A stretch of 64,000 bases of DNA from Nilaparvata lugens. Lineage: Eukaryota > Arthropoda > Insecta > Hemiptera > Delphacidae. Location of the stretch: the NCBI RefSeq assembly GCF_014356525.2, contig NC_052504.1, positions 59,540,637-59,604,636 on the forward strand. The letters run 5' to 3'. A model generated the notes under the pieces. The model ran no database searches, was not told the DNA's origin, and was given only the letters and a program-made list of their open reading frames with translations. This document shows positions 22,253-33,271 of this stretch, in pieces; position 1 is the stretch's first letter, and each line of letters starts with the position of its first letter. A program made the position numbers and the translations under genes.

Positions 22253-23603
22253 CTGGGTCCGGCAGTCAAACCTGACGGTTTTTAAGTGGGATAGGTGGTG
22301 GTGGGGGCGACTGGGCGGGTGGGGATGGGCGCCATCTTGTTCACCTTGAGTGGAAGTTCATTAGTTCAGTAACAATGGAGCGTTGGACCGCTGAACATCG
22401 TGCGTTTGTAGTCGAGACGTTTTTTAGAAATAATGATTCTGTGATTCTAACACAAAGGAGTTTCCGTATACGGTTTAACATTCCCCCTCGTGGTGCGATC
22501 CCGTCACGAAACACAATTCTTCTGTGGGTTCGGAACTTTCAGAACACTGCGTTTGGAACCACAAGAAGGAGAGGAGGATCACCTCGAACGGTAAGAACTC
22601 CTGCTAACGTTGAGGCTGTTCGACATGCTTTTGAACGGAGCCCTCGTCGCTCTGCCATTCGTCACGCCCAAGCTCTTCGGATCTCCGACCGGTCTGTGAG
22701 ACGTATTCTTCATGACGACTTGAGCTTCCACCCTTACAAGATTGCTATTGTTCAAGAGTTACAAGCAGGAGATTTTGGTAGAAGGTTGAATTTTGCTGAA
22801 ACCATGTTAAGAAAGATTGAGGAAGACCCTGGAATCATTGTTTTGACTTCAGACGAAGCTCATTTCCACCTTAATGGATGTGTTAATAAACAAAATTTCC
22901 GTTATTGGGCCCCAAATAACCCACGGGAACTTCATCAGCGGCCTCTTCACTGTGAAAAAGTAACTGTCTGGGCTGCAGTGTGTGGGTCAACAGTTATAGG
23001 GCCTTATTTTTTTGAAGAGGGTGGCCATACAGTGACAGTGAACTCAGAGCGTTATGTTGCCATGATCCGTGACTTTCTCATTCCTGAGTTACGTCGCCAC
23101 CGCATACCTCTCAGGAGGGTATGGTTTCAGCAGGACGGAGCTACTGCCCATACCTCGCGGGCCTCCATGGCTCAACTCAGAGGATTTTTCCCAGGCAAGC
23201 TGATCTCGCTCAGGGGTGACATTGAATGGCCAGCACGTTCTCCCGACTTGTCCCCTTGTGACTTTTATCTGTGGGGGTATCTCAAGGGAAGAGTGTATGT
23301 TGACAAGCCAAGAAATTTGGATCAACTGAAGGAGAATATTCGGCGAGAACTTCGTGAGATCCCGCGGCAAACGTTGGAGAGAGTCATGACGAACTTTTCC
23401 AAGAGACTCGTACAGTGTACAGAAAATGGTGGTCAACATTTAAATGACGTAATTTTTGCGCCGTAAGCTATTTTTCAATTTTTTTTAATACTAAATGTAA
23501 TTTCCAATTCTCCTCTTTACAATAAAAAAATATATAAATATATCTCAACAGCTTTTTAATTTATCCAATATCAAAAACCGTCAGGTTTGACTGCCGGACC
23601 CAG
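22253..23603 (+). mobile_element. Tc1/mariner-superfamily transposon (DD41D), apparently intact
   Basis: Terminal inverted repeats begin CTGGGTCCGGCAGTCAAACC and run ~31 bp with an exact match at both ends (22253-22283 and 23573-23603). TA dinucleotides outside both ends (22251-22252, 23604-23605) are the expected target duplication. The 1351-bp element encloses one uninterrupted transposase gene. Perfect TIRs plus an open gene suggest a young insertion. It sits just beyond the recognisable end of repeat R copy 1. Confidence 0.96.
22375..23466 (+). CDS. Mariner-like transposase, DD41D type
   Basis: A 363-residue protein with ATG at 22375 and TAA at 23464. The N-terminus (about 1-120) has the helix-turn-helix pair expected for TIR binding (WTAEHRAFVVETFF; IPSRNTILLWVRNF; then a basic TTRRRGGSPRTVRTP hinge and ISDRSVRRILHDDL). 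The catalytic DDE/D domain shows Asp160 in LTSDEAHFHLNG, Asp254 in WFQQDGATAHTS and Asp296 in SPDLSPCDFYLW. The 41 residues between the last two define DD41D. It resembles transposases annotated in insects with a DUF4817 N-terminal domain. It should catalyse cut-and-paste at TA. No stop, frameshift or missing catalytic residue is seen. GC content is higher than the surroundings, consistent with recent arrival. Confidence 0.95.
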   Translation: MERWTAEHRAFVVETFFRNNDSVILTQRSFRIRFNIPPRGAIPSRNTILLWVRNFQNTAFGTTRRRGGSPRTVRTPANVEAVRHAFERSPRRSAIRHAQALRISDRSVRRILHDDLSFHPYKIAIVQELQAGDFGRRLNFAETMLRKIEEDPGIIVLTSDEAHFHLNGCVNKQNFRYWAPNNPRELHQRPLHCEKVTVWAAVCGSTVIGPYFFEEGGHTVTVNSERYVAMIRDFLIPELRRHRIPLRRVWFQQDGATAHTSRASMAQLRGFFPGKLISLRGDIEWPARSPDLSPCDFYLWGYLKGRVYVDKPRNLDQLKENIRRELREIPRQTLERVMTNFSKRLVQCTENGGQHLNDVIFAP

Positions 23604-23605
23604 TA

Positions 23606-24170
23606 TAATTGTAATTCTATATGAGCCGTCAACACAGGTTTCTCCTTTTTTCTCCAGATGATTTATATATATTATTCTCTCGCAATCAATGAAATCCTCT
23701 TCACACAGTTCCTCCTAACATATTTTCTCTAGTAAAGGGTATGTTTTGGATCTCATCTCAATATGAATTACATTCTTCGTCCGTAATTTATTAGTAGTAC
23801 CACTGCACTGAGAAAGCGTGAGCAGATGTCAAAATATTACATGAATCTTTTTCATATTCATTTCCAACTACGTGACATCCTAGATATTTCTTATTCGTTG
23901 TATTTCCGTAGATTATCCACAAAGCGTTAAAATTCAATTTTTTTAGTTCCTCCCATACCCTGATTCAAATTATGAATACATCGGTGTCAGGAGAGTGTAT
24001 GGCTGGTTATAGCTGCTGGGGAATTAAATCTTTTAAAACCTACTTTAGCATTGAAGAATCTAAATAGCAATTTAGCATTGTATGATTGTAGCTTCTTTTT
24101 GGTTGCACTGCAATTCCACCACATCTAGAAATATCTCCGTGCTCGTCTTATGTCTATTGACACTACCTAT
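23606..24170. other. Unassigned stretch between mariner and RTE
   Basis: No gene is visible. From the layout it may be diverged repeat R sequence matching 50870-51450, but I could not align it by eye. Confidence 0.35.
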
Positions 24171-24401
24171 ATTGAACCCAATGAAAAAGTCCAATGAAAA
24201 CAGCCTTGAAAGATTACCAACAAAAAATATTGATAAAATTAAAGAAGACCGTCAAAACGAGCAATCGGAAGCAAAACGCAAGGAGAAACAAAAAAACAGG
24301 ATGATTAGGAAAATGTGGAAACCAGGCTACCAACCAACAAAAACAAGAGGACAATATCTAAAGTAAGGAATTCAGGAAATAGTTATTCCCCAGAACGACT
24401 G

Positions 24402-24586
24402 GTCATCAAGGGGAATCAAGACCAGAACCTCCCAGGTTTAATTAAAGGCACACTCAATGTAAGAACACTCAAGACAGAAGATCGACTCATCGAACTAGAG
24501 GAAGCATTGAAGGAATCTAGCATTGATATCCTTGGTATAGCAGAAGTAAGGAGACACTCCGAAAAAATAATTGAAAGAAGCAGTGG
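24402..24586 (+). pseudogene. RTE ORF2 piece 1: start of APE endonuclease
   Basis: Translation gives IKGTLNVRTLKTEDRLIEL (endonuclease beta-strand with the catalytic Asn) and SSIDILGIAEVRRHSEKI (the Glu metal ligand in AEVRR). Upstream (24180-24366) is a Lys/Glu-rich open stretch that may be leader. The frame is cut at about 24586 by a LINE 3' fragment and resumes at 25178 in the same protein. Confidence 0.8.
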
Positions 24587-25177
24587 ATCTTTTCAACCTG
24601 CGTGTTTCACCGTATAACCTCCGTCCCTCATCTATTACCTTTCAAATTACAGATACTATTTTATCAATTTGTAGAAAACAATTTTTATATCAGGTATCAA
24701 AGCTCATCAATGTTATTCCTAACCATTTTATCACTAGTAAATTGAATAGAAAACTGCTAATTGAAATTCATACATGGATAATGTCGAACAATGTAATGGT
24801 GGCAATGTAATTTCCTCATAGCTTAGTATAAAGACTTCTCATGTTTTTTATGTAATTTTCAACTATTCTTTACTTTCCCCTAAGCCTTCACTCTGCTCTT
24901 TCTCTATCCTTCCTCACTCACTTTTTCTTTTCCCTATTTCTTAATAATATCCCATTATTATTTTCATGTACCTACTGTTAAGCATTGAACACTCGGCCTC
25001 TGCGCTCAGGTTCCTCGAACCTTGCAGGGACTTCCCGTTTTTAATATAGTTATGTATAATCCTATTAATGGTATTTTTCTTTTTCATTTTATATTGTATT
25101 TTACTTTTTTCATTTACAACCATTTTTGTCATTGTAATTATGTTTTTGGGACAAATAAAGATTTGATTTGATTTGAT
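24587..25177 (+). mobile_element. 5'-truncated LINE 3' end inserted in RTE
   Basis: The first part encodes a LINE ORF2 tail (SPYNLRPSSITFQITDTI, then CRKQFLYQVSKLINVIPNH to a stop at 24810). A 3' UTR follows, ending GGGACAAATAAAGATTTG with a (GATTT)n-like tail (TTTGATTTGATTTGATT). Its removal restores the RTE endonuclease reading from SSG to FYHFGETPDHKGVGF. GGATC/GATTC at the two edges may be remnants of a target duplication. Confidence 0.8.
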
Positions 25178-26948
25178 TCATTTTCTACCATTTTGGTGAA
25201 ACACCAGATCATAAAGGTGTTGGATTCCTTGTTAGAAAGGAGTTGAAGACGAAAATCGTAGAGTTCAAAGGTATATCCGAAAGAATAGCATTGCTGAAGT
25301 TGAAAACTCAGGGAAAACTGTTACATATTTACCAAGTTTATGCTCCTACTCCAATGGCTGAGGAAGCTGAGCACGAATCATTTTACAATTCACTCACCGC
25401 AGCTCTAAGCAGGGAAAGAAACAATTGGAAACATATAACTTTGATTATTGGTGACTTCAACAGTCAGGTGGGAAAGCAGGAAGGGGGTGAGAGGCTTACA
25501 GTAGGGAAATATGGCTATGGGACAAGGAACGAAGCTGGACAAAGACTGGTGGATTTCTGTCAAGAGCAAGTATTAAGAATAGTTAATACATTCTTCAAGA
25601 AACGAGCTGGTAAGAAGTGGACTTGGATTTCACCAAATCAATTGTTTAAAAATGAAATAGATTATGTGCTGACTAGGCACAATGGAATTGTGAAGCAGTT
25701 TGAGGTTTCAGGGAGTCTGAAAATTTATACAGATCACAGACTCATATCCATTGAATTGACAAAAGATTGCTTCAAAAGGAGGCCAAAAAGAGAATGGAAT
25801 GAAGAAGTAGTAGGGAATATTTTCAAAGCAAATGAACAAGGACAATTTGAATTAGAATTGCAGAATTGGCGTGAACAAAGAGGTGTATGTCTGCAAGAGA
25901 GCTACAATAGATTGGAAAGCATCATAAAAAATTCTTTTGAACCTATAATAAGTACAAAGATGAGGAAAATAACCAATGAAACTAAAGAATTGATTGTTAA
26001 AAGAGAAGAAATGAAGAAGAAAAAGAACAAAAGTTTTCATGAACGAATTGAGTTTAATACGCTTTGCAAATTAGCAAGATACCATATTAGAAAGGATATT
26101 AGGACATTTGAAGACAGAATTATAAAAAATGTATTGGACAGCAGTGGATCAACAAAGAAATTGAGAAAACAATTGTTTGACGGTAAAGAATGGAAAGTTG
26201 CAGTCAAAGATAGACGTGGCAGGATTGTAAGGAATAGGAAAGGTATTTCTGAAAATGCTACTGAATTCTTCAAAGAGCTTTATCGGGACACATCTGAGAG
26301 CGCTGTTGTATTGGAGCAGATTAATTTGCAGGAAGAAGTACCAACAATTGAAGAAAGTGACCTGAAGACAGTTGTAAGTACTTTGAAAAGCAATACCATG
26401 GCAGGAGGCGATAGGATAACAAACGAGATGCTGAAAGTACTGTACTCGATCTCTTCAGAAAAAATAATCAGTCTGTTTGATAGAATCTTCAGTGAACATA
26501 TGGTACCTCAGCAGTTGAAAACATCAGACATAATTCTACTGTTCAAGAAAGGAGATCAATACGACATCAACAACTATCGACCAATAAGCATTTCATCTTG
26601 TTTCGGGAAACTCTTCATGAAAATGCTACCGTACAATATCGCCTACAACCAATTATGAATGAGCGTCAACCAGTCGAGCAGGCGGGATTTCGAAGTGGAT
26701 TCTCAACGATTGACCATCTTCAAGCAGTTGGTCAACTCATAGAAAAATGTGAGGAATTCAATATAGGTGTCTACTTGGCCTTTATTGATTATAAAAAGGC
26801 ATTTGATAGTTTGAAACATGCATTCCTCTTCACGTCGCTTGAAATGATTCCAGCAACCTTCTTAAATATAATAAAGGACGTATATAACGTATATGCAGAA
26901 AGGTGTGAAACAGGGTGACCCACTCGCGCCGTCTCTCTTCAATGCCGC
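25178..26948 (+). pseudogene. RTE ORF2 piece 2: rest of APE endonuclease and first half of RT
   Basis: The long frame (from about 25190 to 26658) contains HIYQVYAPTP, the metal-site motif LIIGDFNSQVG (about 25450), KNEIDYVLTR and the C-terminal catalytic YTDHRLISIEL (about 25725). A linker follows, then RT motifs SNTMAGGDRITNEML and YDINNYRPISISSCFGKLF. A frameshift near 26610 moves to EQAGFRSGFSTIDHLQ and FIDYKKAFDSLKH (RT motif A, catalytic Asp, about 26790). A small deletion and frameshift near 26890 leads to GVKQGDPLAPSLFNA (motif B), cut at 26948 by the composite insertion. It closely resembles the RTE/BovB-like family often misannotated as craniofacial development protein 2. Confidence 0.9.
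26940..26948 (+). repeat. Left target-site duplication of the 6.3-kb composite insertion
   Basis: CAATGCCGC here is repeated at 33263-33271. It interrupts the RTE codons for Asn-Ala, and the RT frame continues correctly from the right copy (NAALQNIFSGL). Confidence 0.85.
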
Positions 26949-27208
26949 CTCTCGCAATCTCTTGGAGTTCGCCTCTGATGGTCAGAGAGTGAACACGTGC
27001 GCAGTTCGGCTCCGTTGAAAAGCGTTATTTTGTAGGGTTATCTTGTTAAAATCGATTCGAGCGTTACATTAGTTGATTAAGTTTTTCACATAGTTTAATA
27101 ACATATTTTTAAAAGTCTGATTTTCATTGTAATTACGCAGTAATTACAATAAATAGTATTACATAACCTCCAATTAGTTTGACCACAGTTTGGTTTATCT
27201 ATTGCAAC

Positions 27209-27808
27209 ATGGTGAAGAGCAACGGCAAGAAGCAGGAAACTCCCACACAAAAGGCAGGTAGGCGTGCAACGGTACATGTGTCAACGACCCCTCCCTGTCA
27301 AGACACAACTCAACTAGCCGACGAAATTCTACAGAGGATAAACAAGGAAGTAAACCAAGCTGTCGCAGAGGCTTTCTCCTTCTTCCAATCCGAATTGGAT
27401 CGATTGCAGGGTGAGAATAATCAACTTCGGCAGAGGATGGCAGCAATTGAGAAGGAGACAGAATTAAAAATCGACGACATTCATCGTTCGCATCGAGTGG
27501 GACCAATCCAGCAGCCAGGTCAGGACACGGGCAGAGCAGCAGGCAAGGAGCGTCATCGTCCCATCATCGTGAGGTTCGACGGCTACCGGACGAGGCAGAG
27601 GGTGTTCGCAGCCAAGCGGATGCTCAAGAACACTGGCATCACCGTGAGGGAGGACTTGACGAAACACCGACTGGCACTCTTGAACGCAGCAGCAAACAAG
27701 TACGGGATAAGGAACACGTGGACAGTCGATGGCCGCATCAAGTACGCCGTCGGAGAGGGACCTGGACGACGCATCTACACCGCCGAGCGTCTTGCCGACC
27801 TCCAGTAA
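27209..27808 (+). CDS. L1-like LINE ORF1 protein with truncated RRM
   Basis: The frame opens at TTG 27179. The better start is ATG 27209 (AACATGGTG), giving 199 residues. The N-terminus is basic and Thr-rich. About residues 47-95 form a coiled coil (ADEILQRINKEV ... ELDRLQGENNQLRQRMAAI). The next part should be the RRM, but only its end remains (IDDIHRSHRVG). The C-terminal domain is well kept: RPIIVRFDGYRTRQRVFAAK, GITVREDLTKHRLALLNAA and KYGIRNTWTVDGRI. In L1-type ORF1 (Transposase_22 fold) these parts make an RNA-binding trimer. Loss of the RRM core predicts weak or no RNA binding, yet the frame has stayed open. Confidence 0.75.
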   Translation: MVKSNGKKQETPTQKAGRRATVHVSTTPPCQDTTQLADEILQRINKEVNQAVAEAFSFFQSELDRLQGENNQLRQRMAAIEKETELKIDDIHRSHRVGPIQQPGQDTGRAAGKERHRPIIVRFDGYRTRQRVFAAKRMLKNTGITVREDLTKHRLALLNAAANKYGIRNTWTVDGRIKYAVGEGPGRRIYTAERLADLQ

Positions 27809-27963
27809 ACACTTCACGGTGTTGGCACGTCATATCTTCCTACTAAAGGTGAGCTCTCATTATTTCAATTGTGCCTCTTCATGTAATCATCACTCTTCTC
27901 TCTTTTCATTTTTTCAGTCTTTTATTTTTTGTTGGACAATTGCCCTATAGATACCATTTTTAC

Positions 27964-28106
27964 CAAATTAATTTTTGCTATTTGAACATATATAATACTG
28001 TTTTCATGGAAAAAATATAACTGGATTCTATGTTTACAAATCTTAAAATTAATTTTTGCTTTTTTGAACATATATAATACTGTTTTCATGGAAAAAATAT
28101 AACTGG
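27964..28106 (+). repeat. 82-bp tandem duplication in X 3' UTR
   Basis: TTTGAACATATATAATACTG followed by TTTTCATGGAAAAAATATAA appears twice (about 27980 and 28062) with almost no differences, separated by a short unique piece. Confidence 0.93.
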
Positions 28107-29653
28107 AATAAAGCTATATCAATTTAGTTATAGCAATTATTCATCTAGTATACTGAAACGTTTTACTGATTGAATCATCCAATACTCAATCAGGAAACTA
28201 GTTTTCCATTAGACATAACCGAATGATGTTTCCAGCTAATCCAATGTGTCACTTTTTATCTAACGATAGCATAGTACAAAAATAGAACCTTTTCCACTGC
28301 TGATAAAATTATGAAAATGCTCCGAAACCTAAGTTCACTTTAATAATACATTTATAACCTATTTCGAATTGCTGAGTTTATAACGCTTCTTCCTCATCTC
28401 AGTTCATTGTCAATCCATAATCTATTAAATCCATTTCTGTTTATCAACAAAGCCTGAATCCAGTCTCCACATGTATATTACTAGTGTGTATAGTAAACTT
28501 ACAGCAGGATTCAAGTTGACTTTTCGTGGAATTGACAACAATAACAGAAATAACAGTCATCGTAATAATGACCTGTAACGTTACCTGTCTGTAACTTCTA
28601 TAATTTCTTCTCTTCCTACCTCTTCTCATTCTGACCTCCCTCCAAATTAGCTCAATTCATGCTCAAAACTAGTTATACTGTATATTTTTAATAATATAGA
28701 CATGCTTACTTCATTTCTATACCAGATCATTAACACTGTACTCTATGCTATCTGTATCAATCCCTTCGCTCTCTCTTACTCACTCCCTCTCTCTTTCCTT
28801 CGGTTTTTCTCATCCCTCCAATTTCATTTTCTTATTATCTATCTCATTTTATGCACCGGATATTTACTACTTTCTTCTAATATCTCTCTCTTCATCCACC
28901 TTTTTAGACAATAATCTTACATAATCTATGTGTATTCTCACACAGCTTAGTCCTCTCTTCACATTCTTCTCTCTAACAACCGTCAACTGCAATTTGAAAT
29001 CAATCTACTGATTCATATTTCTCGTTCTTATTTTCCATCTCTCTGAACACTCTCTTTTAATTGTCTATCCTCTTAATGATTTTCATATACTTTCTGTACT
29101 TTTTTCTGCTGTGTTTCTGCTGGAGTTTTCTTCCTGTTTTCAGACCTGGTTCCTGTGACTTCTTGCACGCGCTCTCTCTTGCCGCCGCCCTGGCTCTCTC
29201 TCGCTCCCCCACCTGCTCGCTCCCATCAGCATCTACCACTGCAAACTGCCCACCACATTGGATTATCTGCTGGACTCTGACATGAATAAAGGAATCTGAA
29301 TCTGAATCTGAATCTCGCTCTACCTCCACTTGGACCCGATTCTTCCACTACCGGATACCTACTCGCTCTATCTCACTTGGACTAGATCTCCCACTACAAG
29401 TTCTTCCTCAATCTTCATCTTATTCACCATTAGGATTATTCATCACCGGAACTCCACACATCTACATCTTATTGTGTTTAGTGAATTTTTTGAACTAGTG
29501 CTATAAATAGTGAAGGGAGCCGAACTGCCAAGGCATACTGAATGCACTCGAATCAAGAGACTTTTTCATTTAGGTTAAGTTTTATCAGTCTCATCCCCAT
29601 TTTCCCCGTCATGTGTCGTTCTGAGGTCGGTTCACGATTGGTCTGCTGCTTCC

Positions 29654-32600
29654 ATGATGCCTCTCACTGACACGTCAGCTCGCTCGCCCTCAAGTAGGTA
29701 TGATTATTTCAATAATAGTAATAATGACGCAGGTATGTTTCTAGCAAATAAGCTCCACTCTTTCAAAAAACTTTTCAAGGCTGCTCACCTCAACGTACAA
29801 TCCCTCAGCTGCCACATTGATGAACTCAGAGCAATCTTCCGTTTTCAGGACTTCAATATAATCGGAATTTCCGAATCATTTTTGAAGCCTAGTATTCCAT
29901 CAAATTTTGTTGCTTTGCCTGGATATAATCTTTTCCGGAATGATAGATTAAATAAAGCTTGTGGGGGTGTAGCAATTTATGTGAAAGATGGTATCAAAAC
30001 AAAAGTTTTAATCACATCTAAACAAGAGTATTGTTCAAGACCAGAGTTTATGCTACTTGAATTATCCTTATCCAGTACTGATAAATTACTCGTTGGTATC
30101 TGTTATCGCCCACCAAAAATAGGTCATTTCACAGATTTCGAAAGTGCCTTGCTTTCTCTTATGCCTTGTTATAACCGTATACTAGTTATGGGGGATATGA
30201 ACACCGACTTGAACATGACAAATCGGAACTTTGACTACTTTCAACTGACTACAATTTTCCAATGCCTAAACATGACTATTTTACCTCTCGATCCAACTCA
30301 TCATACTAATGAATCAGACACACTCATTGACCTTCTCATTGTTAGTGATCCCAATGAGGTTGTTCAAGCAGGCCAAATCTCAGTCCCAGCTATTTCTAGA
30401 CATGATTTGATCTACTGTGTACTTTCCCATAAGATACCCAAGCCAGAACAGAAAATTATCACTTATAGAGACTTCAAAAACTTTGATGAAGCCGCCTTCC
30501 TGACTGATGTGGCTCAGACTCCATGGCATCAAATTGAAGCATTACCCTCAGTTGATGACATGGTCAAGACTTTCGAGAATTGGACTTTGACTCTGTATGA
30601 CAAACATGCACCTTATGTGACAAGGAGGATTAATAGAAAACGACGAGTACCGTGGATGACTGAAGACATACTTAAGATGATGGGACGTAGAGACAAAGCA
30701 CATAGAAAATTTAAAAAGACATTTGACTTGGACAGTTTGATAGAGTATAGGAGCCTTAGAAATAGAGTTAAACAGGAATTACGGAACTCAAAGATTAGGT
30801 ACTTGAATTCGTTTATGACAAACAACAGACAAGACTCTAAATCACTTTGGCAGGGAATAAAAGAATTCGGGCTTGGCAAGCAGAAATCGAATCCACAAAT
30901 TGACTTAGCATTGAACAATATAAATGACCATTTCGTTTCACACTCTAACCAACGCGACGAAGTTGTCATTGCTAATCATATCGATGATCTTGAAGAGCAG
31001 GTTACAAACTTAGATTTACCAATTACTGATCAATTTCATTTCCATCCAATCTCAGAAGAAGACACTTTCAGAGCAATTCAACGTATTCATAGTAATGCTA
31101 CGGGTGTTGACAAAATTCCTATTAAATTTATCAAGAAAATGTTATTTGCTGTTTTACCAACCATTACATACATTTTCAACAAGTCTATTGAAGAAGGCAT
31201 TTTCCCTGAAAACTGGAAGTTTGCTCTGGTTCGCCCTCTAAATAAAGTTCCATCACCCAATAAAGTTGAGGATTTTAGACCAATCAGTATTTTACCTGCA
31301 TTGTCCAAAGTGCTAGAAAGACTCATTCATGCTCAAGTTGTAAAATTTCTAGACAACAATAGTAAGCTTCATAACTTTCAATCAGGCTTTAGAAAATTCC
31401 ATTCAACTGAAACAGCTCTGCTTCGTGTCACTGATGATATAAGGTTAGCTATGGACCAAAGAAAATGCACCATCCTCACCCTATTTGATTTTTCTAAAGC
31501 ATTTGATACTGTTGATCATACAGTCCTTCTGAATAAGTTGGCTATTCTTGGTTTCAGTCACAACTCGTTAGTTTGGTTTAAATCCTATCTATTAGGTAGG
31601 AACAATGTGTATCTGTCGGTGACAAAAAGTCTACTTGGAAAAACGTTATGCATGGAGTACCACAAGGTTCAATTTTAGGCCCTCTCCTCTTCACTTTGTA
31701 TGCTAATGACCTTTCTTCCATTATCAAATTCTCCAGTTTCCATACTTATGCAGACGACCTTCAAATATATTTAAGCTGTCCCATAACAAAAATTAACGAA
31801 ACAGTTGGAATAATGAATCAGGATATCAATTCGATAGTGGAATGGACAAAGAAAAATGGCCTTAAGCTTAATCCCATCAAAACACAGCCCATTATAATTG
31901 GATATTCTCGTCTTATAAACAATATTGACTATGAATCGATTCACAAAATTAGTGTAGATGGTAATGACATTCCTTACTGTAGCTCAGTTAAAAATTTAGG
32001 CATTATTATGAATAATACTCTTGACTGGTCAGAACAAGTGAACAAAACTTGTAAAAAGGTATTCTCAGCCATGCATGCATTGAAGAAAATGCACGATATC
32101 CTCCCTAGAAACATTAAATTATTATTGGTTCAATCTCTCATCTTCCCACATTTAATGTATTGTAATTCTGTTCTTAACGATATGCAAGTCACTCTGAATG
32201 ATAAACTACAGCGTTGCCAAAATTATTGTCTACGTTTCGTCTACTCTCTCCAACGCCATGATCATATCACCCCAGCCCACATTGCTAGTTCAACATTAAG
32301 CTTCCCGATCAGAGGCTTTTTCGAATAGTCAAGCTTGTTAGAGATATCTTGAAATACGGTAATCCGAACTATTTTAAAGATGATTTCAAATTTGTCTCCG
32401 AAGGTAGGAGGATAGATGCTTCACATACTAGAACCGGAGATAGTACTTTAAGGATACCCAATCATCGAACTACTATTTTCACAAAATCCTTCTTAGTCAG
32501 TGCCTGTCGTGCATGGAATGCACTTCCTGTTTCTATCAGGTCCATCGAGAGCCGAGCGAGCTTCATCCTGACTTTAAAAAACATCTTTTGGAACAAATGA
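29654..32600 (+). pseudogene. LINE Y ORF2: APE endonuclease and reverse transcriptase
   Basis: ATG at 29654 (context CTTCCATGATGCC, shared with copy 1). The first frame runs to 31678: endonuclease motifs AHLNVQSLSC, IIGISESFL (metal Glu), LVMGDMNTDLN and AISRHDLIYC (catalytic His, in SRHD instead of the usual SDH). Then RT motifs SNATGVDKIPIKFIK, VEDFRPISILPALSKVLE, NFQSGFRKFHSTETAL and TLFDFSKAFDTVDH (motif A Asp). A frameshift near 31600 moves to GVPQGSILGPLLFTLYANDL and HTYADDLQIYL (catalytic YADD, about 31745). A second frameshift near 32300 moves to the C-terminal tail (VSACRAWNALPVSIRSIES) ending at 32600. About 980 residues when joined. Inactive because of the frameshifts. Confidence 0.92.
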
Positions 32601-33262
32601 CTGAAACTGTCCGGCCCTAGAACGATCACATGACAACCATCCCCCACCCATCCCACAAATACAAACCTTTAAACCTGTTATAGAACGAATTGTATATATA
32701 TATATATATATATATTATATAAACTCATATTATTTCAATTATTCACTGCATACTGCTGTATATTACTGAAAGTTGATTACCCTGATCTACTTTCAGCTAC
32801 TTCATTTTATTAATCAATTATTAATTATTTGATCTTATCTACCTATATAATTATCTTACTTAATAAATTTTCTGTTTTTTTTTCTCTTAAATATTCATAT
32901 TGATTAAAACTTTCACAATATTTCCATTAATAAATAAATCCTTAGTTTAAATAATGAAATTAACGTTTTGGTAGAGAGTTAGTGGGGAGGATATTTTTAA
33001 TATTCTTTCCGAAGAATGGACATTGATATGTCCAAACCTCCGCCAATTTATGTAGATGCATAACAATATAATTATTATCTACAGTTATTATATTACAAAT
33101 TGCTTTTTCATATCATATACAGTTCAACAATTATTTTCTTAGTCTATATAATGTAAATTCATCTATAACTTTGCTGTATTGTAAGCTATTGTATATAAGT
33201 GTATAAGACAGTATATATTGTAATCTACATAAATAAAGTACTCAATCAATCAATCAATCAAT
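32601..33262 (+). other. 3' UTR of LINE Y
   Basis: Noncoding. It contains (TA)n at 32693-32720 and the phrases GAATGGACATTGATATGTCC and TATAAGTGTATAAGACAGTA, also present in the 3' fragment at 60430-60640. It ends with AATAAAGT and five AATC repeats. Confidence 0.8.
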
Positions 33263-33271
33263 CAATGCCGC
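33263..33271 (+). repeat. Right target-site duplication of the composite insertion
   Basis: CAATGCCGC, identical to 26940-26948. Its first bases also fit the AATC tail, so the strictly independent match is about 6-9 bp. Confidence 0.8.

Larger units (their letters stand above)
26949..29311 (+). mobile_element. Retroelement X: 5' leader, deleted ORF1, 3' UTR and tail
   Basis: The first half of the composite insertion. A GC-richer leader (26950-27200) precedes an L1-like ORF1 (27209-27808). Then come 1.5 kb of T/C-rich noncoding DNA with an 82-bp duplication (about 27964-28106). The end is ATGAATAAAGGAATCTGAATC with a (GAATCT)n tail (about 29280-29311), which looks like a LINE 3' terminus. No endonuclease or RT lies between ORF1 and the tail, so X is a nonautonomous deletion derivative. 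LINE Y begins directly after the tail. Confidence 0.6.
29312..33263 (+). mobile_element. LINE Y (CR1/Jockey-group), longest copy
   Basis: It starts abruptly at CTCGCTCTACCTCCACTTGG within the 5' tandem units seen in copy 1 (4190-4385), so its extreme 5' end is missing. The leader (GAAGGGAGCCGAACTG) leads to an APE-RT ORF2 (29654-32600) broken by two frameshifts. A 0.65-kb 3' UTR has a (TA)n run at 32693-32720. It ends ATAAATAAAGTACT with an (AATC)n tail (33243-33263). Other copies: 5' part at 4190-5090 and 3' part at 59857-60662. Confidence 0.85.

Noticed and set aside
23089..23439. 116-residue minus-strand frame opposite the mariner transposase
   Set aside because: Antisense shadow of a clear plus-strand gene.
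25243..26658. Host craniofacial development protein 2-like gene
   Set aside because: The endonuclease-RT order and the RW-rich C-terminus show it is an RTE LINE. The common annotation name comes from transposon contamination.
29057..29329. Ser/Asp and Arg-rich minus frame near 29.2 kb
   Set aside because: It reads through the 3' UTR and (GAATCT)n tail of retroelement X in antisense (SDSDSD from the tail).
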